From Arenicella xantha (GTDB lineage: Bacteria; Pseudomonadota; Gammaproteobacteria; Arenicellales; Arenicellaceae): a stretch of 64,000 bases of DNA. The stretch covers positions 1 through 64,000 of the forward strand of contig NZ_QNRT01000004.1 in NCBI RefSeq assembly GCF_003315245.1, given 5' to 3'. Within the stretch, counting starts at the first letter, position 1. The number at the start of each line of letters is the position of its first letter. A program made the position numbers and the translations under genes. The notes beneath the pieces were generated by a model. That model made no database searches, was not told the origin of the DNA, and worked only from the letters and a program-made list of their open reading frames with translations. Below are positions 56,866 to 64,000 of the stretch, one piece after another.

Positions 56866-58487
56866 CTATAAGCAAATGACCGCGACCGCACCATTATGTG
56901 CCTTAATCGGAAGGCGCATTTCATCTTCCTCTGTGATGCCTACCGCAAAAAGCTCAATATCTTGGAATACATCTTGGTCCGCCGTATACACCACCACATC
57001 ATTATTGGGGCTTATGCTAAAAGTGTATGTATTGGCGCCAAAAGGTAGGGACGCATTTAATTTTGTTACCGTGCCGCCGGCTAACGGCACACGGTATAAC
57101 TCATAAACGTCATCGCTGTCTTGATTACCGTAATATACAACTTGGTTTGAGTCGGCGCTAATCGCCATGTAAAAAATGTCACCGCCAAGTGTCAAGTCTG
57201 AATTTAATTGAGTTGTTGATCCGCTATTTATCGGTACATGATAGATATTCGCTTCAGCAAACACATCCTGGTCAGCCCTGTACACCACCGATTTTGAGTC
57301 TTGACTTATTTCAAAACTGTACACCTTAGAGGAGAACGGCAAACGAGGATTGAGCTTAGTCGCATGAACGTCGGCAGATGATGCTCCGGTAATCGGCGCG
57401 CTGTAAAGTTCCAACACATCGTCCGTGCTTTGATCCGCCCTGTAAACAACGCGTTGACTGTCAGGACTAATGGTAAATAAAGCAACTTCTGACCCTAACG
57501 CGGCCCCGCTTGAAGGGTAAATCTCAATCGGCGTTCCGCCGTTTAAGGGTACCGTATATAGTATTTTGCGACCAAAGATCTCCTCCGCGTTGAACACCAC
57601 ACGTTGCGAGTCGGGGCTTACTTTAAAACCATTTTCGTCAACATTGGTTGCGGAACCATCGAAACTTATACGCACCGACGCACCACCACCATCGGCGTGC
57701 TATAAAGCTCCGTTGTACTGGCATCATTATTCTTAATTGCATATACCACAGTCTGACTGTTCGGGCTGATTGCTGGAAAGCGGGTAACCTTCTCGCTTGG
57801 GCTTGTTGTTAGCGGTCGATTCAAGTTAACTATAGTGCCCCCAGCGACGGGCACACTAAATAACTCCGGTTGACCACCATTAACCCTCACGGTGAATATC
57901 ACGCGTTGGTCATCAGGGCTTATAAAAAAAGTTAAATTGAACAGACTGGGGTTTATCTCAGAGCTGGGGGTAATATTAACTGGCGTTCCGCCGGTTATTC
58001 GCAAACTGAAAAGTGCAGCATCCGAGGTCGCGTTATACGCTAGGTAAACCACTCGCTGGCCATCATTTGTGATCCTGTAGTCTGAAAGGTCGTAAGTGTG
58101 GTTGTTGGTATTGAGTTGAACTGCTGCGCCACCTTGAATAGGCACAGAAAACAAATTTCGTTTGCCAGTAGAATCATTGCGCGTTCGATATACGACGTAT
58201 TTACTGTCCGAGCTGATTAAAAATGCCTTCACATTAAAACCCATTGGTAAAACTGAGTTTAATTTTGTCACCACGCCACCCTTGAGCGAAACGCTATAGA
58301 GTTCTTCAATATTATCCGTGTCTTGGTCAGCGGTATACACAACCCTTTTATTGTCAGGGCTAATGGTATTGAGATACGTTGCATCGCCAAACGGCACCAT
58401 GGGCGCACTCAGTTGATAAGGTGTTTGTGCCTGCGCACCCATACTGAAGAACGCTAGGAGCATAACCGTTGAGATTGACGTTCGCAT
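56866..58487 (-). pseudogene. TolB-like beta-propeller protein, frameshifted
   Basis: A secreted beta-propeller of WD40/TolB-like repeats, read as two overlapping frames. The 5' part starts at 58487 with a signal peptide (MRTSISTVMLLAFFSMGAQA) and carries repeats such as SPDNKRVVYTADQDTDN and LYSVSLKGG. It runs off frame at about 57680-57693, where a GTGGTGGTG run makes ...TPMVVVRR. The 3' part continues in another frame as GGASVRISFDG and then more repeats. A one-base change there would join them into a single ~540-residue protein. Each repeat holds SPD.RVVY and LYSVP-like blade motifs. It may be a true frameshift, a sequencing error, or slippage-regulated. Confidence 0.75.
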
Positions 58488-59033
58488 GTTTGAAAAATTC
58501 CTACGTACATTAACTGCAGCTGTTACTACAACACCGAGTTGATGTTCTATTTGATTAAGTTTTATCACTGTTTATTTTTCCTTTATTCACTCTTTTTAGC
58601 GCAAGCAAACCTTTTTGAAAATGCACTTGTAGCCGCTTAGCAACAAACGCTCGGGTTAGTATTTGCTCTATTTTTCAAACATATTGGGGATGCTTGGCAT
58701 CGCGGCTAATTCTTGCGTAGTCGCTGGCACGGAACCGCTTTTAGCGAGCATCAATAGCTCACCTGAGTGGTTACTAACTTTGCGATTGGTGGTAGTCGTG
58801 TCTAACGCTTAAGTCATCTATCTTTGTTACGCTTTCAGAGCGTAAATTAGAAGATATCTGTTCACACACTTCCCGATGTCATCTAATTAGGTGGGAATTA
58901 TTAGTAGAAACTCGGAACCAGTAATCTTTAAAAACAGTAGCACTGTCTTCGAGTTAGTCATGTTTTCTATATAATTAATATTTTTTGATAATATAGAATT
59001 TCATCACTGAATGAGATCCCCTAAACAGGGTAG

Positions 59034-59126
59034 ATGTCCGAACAAAGTGAAACACCTAGCACATTAAAGCAGCCAGTGCCGAGGTCCGCTAACCTCACCT
59101 ATCCACATCGAAGATTGTTGGGCTAG
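59034..59126 (+). CDS. Possible 30-residue peptide, uncertain
   Basis: A 30-codon frame, beginning MSEQSETPSTLKQP and ending YPHRRLLG, with an AGGG three bases upstream and its stop codon inside the following terminator-like stem. No similarity is recognised. Short frames occur by chance, so this is only a candidate. Confidence 0.2.
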   Translation: MSEQSETPSTLKQPVPRSANLTYPHRRLLG

Positions 59127-59142
59127 ACTAGCCCAGTTTTGT
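59117..59142 (+). terminator. Terminator-like hairpin in gene-poor region
   Basis: TGGGCTA / TAGCCCA pair around a three-base loop, followed by GTTTTGTT. It would end a plus-strand transcript starting in this region. Confidence 0.5.
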
Positions 59143-59510
59143 TGGAGTGATCACGCGTAAGTAGAGTGAAAACGCGTCTAGATGTTGACTAATTTAATTG
59201 GGATTAAACTAGATCGGTCTGTCTAGCGGCGAGGTTGTTGTGTTGTATAAATTTCAATAGTAGGCCTATCGAAAAGTGATTTACGTCAGGCGAAAGAAAA
59301 CAAAAGGGCAATCACTCTAGCAAAGAATGGTAGCTGGGTTTTTCCGACTGATCAGCCAGTGTTTTAGTGTTATGAGACACGGCGTTTGAATCAATAGTTG
59401 GTTACTTAGGGGAAACCTCAATCGAGTTGGTGAGTAAGGGTCTGGCTAGTGTAAAAGAGTGTTGCTACGCGCAGTCTGTGTTGGTGAAGGATGATGCGGA
59501 ATAGAAGATG

Positions 59511-60683
59511 TTAGGTTTTGCTTCCTTGTTGCATTAATAACTCAATTAATCGTTCTCTTTCAAGCAAGCTGCTGCTGGTATTCTGGCTGATTTGTTTCAC
59601 GAGTTGGATTGGCGAATCACAAGCGTGCACGGTTTGCGCCATGACTGCGTCGATGCAGTAGCGCCACTCCTCAATCTCGGGAGAGTCTGATTTAGTTAAC
59701 AAGGAGCCTCTGTACATCGCCATCGCGTCGTTAATGCGTTGCTCGTTCAAGGCTTGCCAAATGTGTATAAAATCAGCCCAAACGGGCAGTGTTAATCGGT
59801 AAGGTCGAGAACCGATTTCACCGTCTAAGTAACGGCGTAGATGCGACACATCGGCTTTCAGTGTTGAGGTCGAGACTGCGGCGTCGCCGTAGAGGCGCAT
59901 ATGTAATTGTTGCAAACTGAGACCATCTGGATTTAACGCTAGCAAACACAGTATCTCAATCTGTCTTGGCGGCAAGCACAGAGCTTTGCCATGCAGTAAC
60001 ACCCTAGGCTGACCCATTGCATAAATTTCCAAGTCGGCACGATTATCGACAGCGGGCAAACACTGCGCGATCGAGTGCGCTAACTGGGTTGTCGCGCTCT
60101 GGCCGAGAGCGGTGTGCTTGTTCCAGGTAGTAGAAATATCCAGCGCCCCCATACATTCACCGGACACTGGGTGAATAATCGGTGCGGCATAGCAGACCCA
60201 GTCTTGAATATAAGGTGAATAGTGTTCTGATGAAAATACTGTTACAGCGCGCTTGAGTTTGAGTGACAGCCCCACGGCGTTTGTGCCAACTTCGCGCTCT
60301 GACCAATGTCCGCCTGAGATGAAGTTGAGGTTTTCGGCTAGTTTGCTCATATAACCACTAGCGCAGGTCCAGAGTAAACGGCCACATGGGTCTGCAATCG
60401 CCGCCACGAGCTGGCCTTCTTTGACTAACTGCTCCATGTTCGATTGCTCTTTTTTTGCTGCTATCGAGAGTGGTGATTCCTTCCAGAGTTCAGTGGTTAC
60501 CCAATGCTCATCTCGGGGGGCACATGCTGGCGAGCCATTAACTGCCTGTGCGCTGCGTTTCCACGATTGAAGTATTTCGTTCGAGACTGCGTGCGGCTTG
60601 GGCAAAGCTGCCTGCGCATCAAATTGATCTCTTTGATGCTCGATGGCGCCTCGTCGCTGCCGTAAATTAGTGTCTTCTCTCAT
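59511..60683 (-). CDS. GAF-domain transcriptional regulator with winged helix
   Basis: A 390-residue regulator. The N-terminal part (about 20-225) resembles AcoR-type sensors: SNEILQSWKRSAQAV, then the GAF region with VAAIADPCGRLLWT, GGHWSEREVGTNAVG and CYAAPIIHPVSGE. There is no sigma-54 AAA+ domain. The C-terminal part (about 235-300) is an OmpR-like winged helix (LPPRQIEILCLLAL, TLKADVSHLRRYLDG). The combination suggests a ligand-sensing activator. The aldehyde dehydrogenase gene lies two genes upstream, and similar regulators are linked to such genes elsewhere, so control of it is plausible. Confidence 0.82.
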   Translation of the reverse strand: MREDTNLRQRRGAIEHQRDQFDAQAALPKPHAVSNEILQSWKRSAQAVNGSPACAPRDEHWVTTELWKESPLSIAAKKEQSNMEQLVKEGQLVAAIADPCGRLLWTCASGYMSKLAENLNFISGGHWSEREVGTNAVGLSLKLKRAVTVFSSEHYSPYIQDWVCYAAPIIHPVSGECMGALDISTTWNKHTALGQSATTQLAHSIAQCLPAVDNRADLEIYAMGQPRVLLHGKALCLPPRQIEILCLLALNPDGLSLQQLHMRLYGDAAVSTSTLKADVSHLRRYLDGEIGSRPYRLTLPVWADFIHIWQALNEQRINDAMAMYRGSLLTKSDSPEIEEWRYCIDAVMAQTVHACDSPIQLVKQISQNTSSSLLERERLIELLMQQGSKT

Positions 60684-60922
60684 ACCTGCTTGTTATGCAA
60701 CTACATTGAGTGTTATGCGGATTTAAGCTTCTGTTACCCTCTGCCATGCCCCGCACCTTGACAACATGCTCGCGACTCATCAATCGTTCAACCGCGCACG
60801 TGCTAAGTTTAATAGTATAGGTTTCTTAGCTTGGCATACAGTTAGTAAACTAAATATTCACAAATGGTCTAATACCGCTACGTTTCATGTTTCAAAGCGA
60901 CGCAGGGAGCGTTTGATAGGGG

Positions 60923-61921
60923 CTATGAATTGAGATGTTTTAAAAAGTTGGCTTCATATTTCATTAAAGACTGTGTTAGCTTTTCTTCGGCGACCAAAGG
61001 TGACAGTGCTTTGGCTAACACATTGCAGCTCCATAAACCAACCACTGGCTGCGCGCCGAATGCGTAGCGACCTGTATGATCGATTGCGCTGGCGACGTAA
61101 CTGTCGTCGCGCGGTTCAATGAACTGCGAAGAGCCGAGATCTAAGGTTACTCCGACGATTGACAGGTTATCGGTGTTCATCATGCCGTGCACAAACCCAG
61201 TGTTTTGCCAAGATGCAATTAGTGTGGCGGTTCGTGTTACAACTTCTTGAAAGAACAGCGCGTACTTTGTTTGTGGGTTTGTGGAGTCTACTAGCAGGTT
61301 GGGGAAATGGTGTTTTATCACGTAGTCTGCGAGTGTCGTCAATGCAGCGATATCGCGCCGGAAATAACATGCCTCAAATGAACCAAAGCGCACGAAACTA
61401 GGTGCTGTGCGCGCCAGTACGCCCACACGTTCCGAACGGCCATTTTGATACAGTTGATCACTTCCTGCGATAATCGACAAACAGCGTGTGGTTGGAATGC
61501 CATGCGCAGCGAGTTGTTCGCTGATGCTGTATTCGTGCAAACAACAGGAAAGGGTTGCGCGCCCATGCGATGAGAACGTAAAAGGCGTTTTGCCAGAACC
61601 TTTAAGGGCTAGGTCGATGCTGCCAACGGCTGTCGCTAACTCGCCAAGCAATACTGAGCGACCATCTCCTAGAAACGGGTTGAATTTCCCAAATTGGTGG
61701 CCAGCATAGGCTTGGGCAACAGGGTTAGAGCCAGGTAGTATTTTCCGGCCGCTCAAAATATTTAGACCATCATCGTCGAGAAAAATCTGCGGCGATATAC
61801 GTAAAGACTCGGCGAGCGATTTATTTCGTTTAATCCATTGCGGCTGTCGAATACCCTGGGGGTTACTGGGAACCGATAAACCTGCTCCGATTCTGTGAAA
61901 CTTGTTGTCTAACGTAAGCAT
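60923..61921 (-). CDS. SelO-like protein, C-terminally short
   Basis: SelO (YdiU) is a pseudokinase-fold enzyme that transfers AMP to proteins. This 332-residue protein matches the first two thirds of the family: AYAGHQFGKFNPFLGDGR, KGSGKTPFT and HGMMNTDNLSI (N249, D251), then the DFG-like DLGSSQF (D261). It ends in ...LKHLNS, while E. coli SelO has about 478 residues, so some 145 C-terminal residues are missing. Downstream in frame I see no more SelO-like sequence. Also SSHGRATLS replaces the usual DGRAVLR, a departure near the active region. It is either a shortened variant or a decaying gene. Confidence 0.75.
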   Translation of the reverse strand: MLTLDNKFHRIGAGLSVPSNPQGIRQPQWIKRNKSLAESLRISPQIFLDDDGLNILSGRKILPGSNPVAQAYAGHQFGKFNPFLGDGRSVLLGELATAVGSIDLALKGSGKTPFTFSSHGRATLSCCLHEYSISEQLAAHGIPTTRCLSIIAGSDQLYQNGRSERVGVLARTAPSFVRFGSFEACYFRRDIAALTTLADYVIKHHFPNLLVDSTNPQTKYALFFQEVVTRTATLIASWQNTGFVHGMMNTDNLSIVGVTLDLGSSQFIEPRDDSYVASAIDHTGRYAFGAQPVVGLWSCNVLAKALSPLVAEEKLTQSLMKYEANFLKHLNS

Positions 61922-61935
61922 GCTAATTGATCGCC

Positions 61936-61978
61936 AAAAAAGAGCCTAGATTGTGCAAAATCAGCACACAACCTAGGC
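61936..61978 (-). terminator. Terminator after aldehyde dehydrogenase
   Basis: On the minus strand GCCTAGGTTGTGTGC pairs with GCACAATCTAGGC with one mismatch and a bulge, and TCTTTTTT follows. It ends the aldehyde dehydrogenase transcript. Confidence 0.8.
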
Positions 61979-62020
61979 CCTAAAACTTCAAAAACACCTA
62001 GGAGCTCGAAGTGTTAACGG

Positions 62021-63541
62021 TTAGAAGAATCCTAGCGGATTTGTGTCGTAGCTCACTAGCAGGTTTTTGGTTTGTTGGTAGTGCTCCAAAGCAACTTTAT
62101 GCGTGTAACGACCAATTCCTGATTTTTTGTAGCCACCAAATGCAGCATGGGCGGGGTATAGGTGGTAGCAATTTGTCCAGACCCGACCAGCTTGAATGCC
62201 TCTGCCCATTCGATACGATAAATTCATATCGCGGGTCCATACACCGGCACCTAAACCAAAGTCACTGTCGTTAGCTATTTCTAATGCTTCTTCCGGCGTT
62301 TTAAATGTGGTTACTGATACCACAGGCCCAAATATTTCTTCTTGAAACACTCGCATGTTGTTGCTGCCTTTTAATAAGGTCGGCTCTACGTAATAGCCTG
62401 CTTCACAGCCGTCACCAATGTTTGCTGCGTTGCCGCCGGTAATGACCTCGGCGCCTTCTTCAAGGCCAATTTTTATATAATCTAGGATTCGATCAAACTG
62501 CTCTTGCGATACTTGCGCGCCCACCATGACATCCGTATCGAGCGGGCTGCCACGCTTGATTTGACTCGCGCGGTCAATCACCATACCGATAAATTCGTCG
62601 TAAATTGATTCTTCAATTAGCAACCGAGATGGGCAGGTGCATACTTCGCCTTGGTTAAAGAATGCCAGCACGGCGCCTTCGACACACTTGCTGACAAACT
62701 CATCTTCTTGGTTGAGTATATCGGCAAAAAACACATTCGGAGACTTGCCGCCTAGTTCGACCGAAGAGGGGATTAAGCTGGCGGCAGCACATCTTAATAT
62801 GTGTTGGCCGACGGGGGTTGACCCAGTGAAGGCAATCTTGGCAATTCGATCGCTAGTGGCTAACGCATTGCCAGCCTCTTCGCCAAACCCGTTAACTACG
62901 TTAAGCACGCCTTTTGGCATTATGTCGCCAACTAGTTCCATTAGCATTAAGATTGTTGCCGGCGTTTGTTCTGCTGGTTTTAGCACCACACAATTGCCTG
63001 CTGCTATCGCTGGCGTCAAATTCCAGATAGCCATTAGTAGCGGGAAATTCCATGGAATGATTTGCCCGACCACACCGAGCGGTTCATGGAAGTGATAGGC
63101 CACAGTGTTGTTGTCTAGCTCGCTAATAGAGCCTTCTTGCGCACGCAAACAGCCAGCGTAGTATCGTAGATGGTCGATACAAAGGGGTACATCGGCGTTC
63201 AAAGTTTCTCTAATAGCTTTGCCATTGTCCCACGTTTCGGCCACGGCAAGCGCTTCTAGATGCTGTTCCATCCGGTCAGCAATCTTGAGTAAGATATTCG
63301 ATCGCTCACTAACCGAGGTGCTGCCCCAGGCATCTTTGGCTTCATGTGCCGCATCTAAAGCCAGGTTTATGTCCTGCTCGTCAGACCTAGGTATCTCGCA
63401 GAACGCTTTCCCATTAACAGGCGAGATATTGTCAAAGTATTTCCCATTGACGGGTTTGACCCATTCACCGCCAATGTAATTTTCATAACGTTGTTTGAAA
63501 GAGACAATGGCTCCTTCAGTATTTGGATTTTGATATTGCAT
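62021..63541 (-). CDS. NAD-dependent aldehyde dehydrogenase (ExaC/AcoD type)
   Basis: A 506-residue aldehyde dehydrogenase. Catalytic features are [11 protein letters not shown] with the general-base Glu, and [14 protein letters not shown] with the nucleophile Cys. The Rossmann GSTPVGQHI stretch and the end NPLGFF match the acetaldehyde dehydrogenase group used in ethanol and aldehyde oxidation. The GAF regulator downstream may control it. Length is normal. Confidence 0.93.
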   Translation of the reverse strand: MQYQNPNTEGAIVSFKQRYENYIGGEWVKPVNGKYFDNISPVNGKAFCEIPRSDEQDINLALDAAHEAKDAWGSTSVSERSNILLKIADRMEQHLEALAVAETWDNGKAIRETLNADVPLCIDHLRYYAGCLRAQEGSISELDNNTVAYHFHEPLGVVGQIIPWNFPLLMAIWNLTPAIAAGNCVVLKPAEQTPATILMLMELVGDIMPKGVLNVVNGFGEEAGNALATSDRIAKIAFTGSTPVGQHILRCAAASLIPSSVELGGKSPNVFFADILNQEDEFVSKCVEGAVLAFFNQGEVCTCPSRLLIEESIYDEFIGMVIDRASQIKRGSPLDTDVMVGAQVSQEQFDRILDYIKIGLEEGAEVITGGNAANIGDGCEAGYYVEPTLLKGSNNMRVFQEEIFGPVVSVTTFKTPEEALEIANDSDFGLGAGVWTRDMNLSYRMGRGIQAGRVWTNCYHLYPAHAAFGGYKKSGIGRYTHKVALEHYQQTKNLLVSYDTNPLGFF

Positions 63542-63779
63542 TACTGCGCTCCTTTGATAACTCTATTGATTATTATGGTCAAGGTAAACGGCCTTAACGT
63601 AGTCAGAGTAACGCAGCTAGGGTTGGTAGAAGGTTGGTGCAAAATTGACGCCCGTTTCCGATACGCACAATGATATAGGAGGCGCCAAAACTCGACACGT
63701 GAAGGAGAGAGAGGATACTACGCGTTGAGGAATCGGCAGCTCTTCAGCATGGGTTATCGAGCGCACTTGTTGCAGTGCG

Positions 63780-64000
63780 CTAACTGGATGGTTTTAATCT
63801 GAGAGCGTCGTGTATTACCGCGAGCAATTGTTCAGGGCTCACTGGCTTGTGTAAGAGTTGAAAGCCGCTGTTCACAACTTGCTGCAGTCGTTCTGGGGAG
63901 GTGTCTCCAGTAACAATGATTGATGGAATTTCTTGGTTAAATTCTTCTTGTATTCGTTGGCAGGCATCAGTGCCAACTTTGTCGTTACGTAACCGATAAT
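63780..64000 (-). CDS. Response-regulator receiver domain, C-terminal end (partial)
   Basis: A frame open at the right edge, ending at a TAG at 63780-63782. The visible ~73 residues read YRLRNDKVGTDACQRI, PSIIVTGDTSPERLQ and LLHKPVSPEQLLAVIHDAL, a receiver-domain second half with the Thr/Ser and Lys signature. It resembles the receiver of the hybrid kinase at 6960-8702, so it is probably the end of another hybrid histidine kinase. The rest lies outside the window. Confidence 0.75.
   Translation of the reverse strand, partial: YRLRNDKVGTDACQRIQEEFNQEIPSIIVTGDTSPERLQQVVNSGFQLLHKPVSPEQLLAVIHDALRLKPSS

Larger units (their letters stand above)
58488..59510. other. Gene-poor kilobase between propeller and GAF regulator
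   Basis: About 1 kb with no long frame. It holds a possible 30-codon frame at 59034, a terminator-like hairpin near 59117, and an AT-rich inverted repeat (TTCTATAT 58965-58972 / ATATAGAA 58991-58998). I do not recognise a complete gene. It may include promoters for the flanking minus-strand propeller gene. Confidence 0.5.

Noticed and set aside
58965-58998. AT-rich inverted repeat in the gene-poor kilobase as an attachment or insertion site
   Set aside because: The arms are only 8 bp and AT-rich, with no flanking duplication, integrase or transposase, so chance is the simplest explanation.

Overview
The window looks like chromosomal DNA from a free-living, probably marine, gammaproteobacterium. 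The clearest clue is the housekeeping block ypjD / ffh ... rpsP-rimM-trmD-rplS, together with ispD-ispF, ispG, nadC, clpB, glnE and a gammaproteobacterial-type FadH. Base composition is moderate and several genes appear to use TTG or GTG starts. I cannot name the genus from sequence alone. I see no prophage, insertion sequence, CRISPR array or complete tRNA gene.

Layout. 1-91: the 3' end of a 5S rRNA and its terminator, so an rRNA operon lies to the left. 91-10.3 kb: an O-acyltransferase and FadH (minus strand), a DUF885 lipoprotein, a hybrid histidine kinase with a NarL-type response regulator, and a glycine-rich protein. 10.3-13.8 kb: a MEST-like alpha/beta hydrolase diverging from a TetR regulator plus amidohydrolase, with a perfect 48-bp palindrome between them. 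14.0-18.4 kb: a TonB-dependent receptor, an asparagine-synthetase-like lasso peptide cyclase and a 62-residue lasso precursor. This is the most interesting locus. 18.6-25.4 kb: PPi-type phosphofructokinase, ferredoxin, a YdjM-like membrane protein and two divergent SLC13 permeases. 25.5-34.6 kb: a lipoprotein, ispG, ypjD, ffh, a DoxX-like protein, a SulP transporter, and the rpsP-rimM-trmD-rplS operon. 34.7-42.2 kb: an amidohydrolase lipoprotein, a PlsC-type acyltransferase, nadC, clpB and an exported protein. 42.3-50.4 kb: sugar nucleotidyltransferase, shikimate kinase, ispD, ispF, an unrecognised conserved protein, a GST-like protein, a small GNAT-like protein and glnE. 50.4-56.1 kb: a LysR regulator diverging from an acyl-CoA dehydrogenase / SDR / kinase-like / phosphatase / SDR operon. 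56.4-59.5 kb: a small unknown protein, a frameshifted beta-propeller gene and a gene-poor kilobase. 59.5-64 kb: a GAF/winged-helix regulator, a C-terminally short SelO-like protein, an aldehyde dehydrogenase, and the end of a response-regulator-bearing protein cut by the window edge.

How the genes work together. The receptor, cyclase and precursor lie in one direction and suggest production, and perhaps re-uptake or sensing, of a lasso peptide. The leader has the canonical Y-x2-P-x-L-x3-G-x5-T-x pattern. The predicted core has Gly1, Glu8 and two cysteines. The usual leader-binding (B1) and protease (B2) genes are absent from the neighbourhood, so the locus is an incomplete or split system. 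The TetR-amidohydrolase-hydrolase set looks like a self-regulated catabolic unit. The LysR-linked operon pairs an acyl-CoA dehydrogenase with an aminoglycoside-phosphotransferase-fold protein, as in ACAD10/ACAD11 and the levulinate (Lva) pathway, which suggests breakdown of hydroxylated acyl-CoAs.
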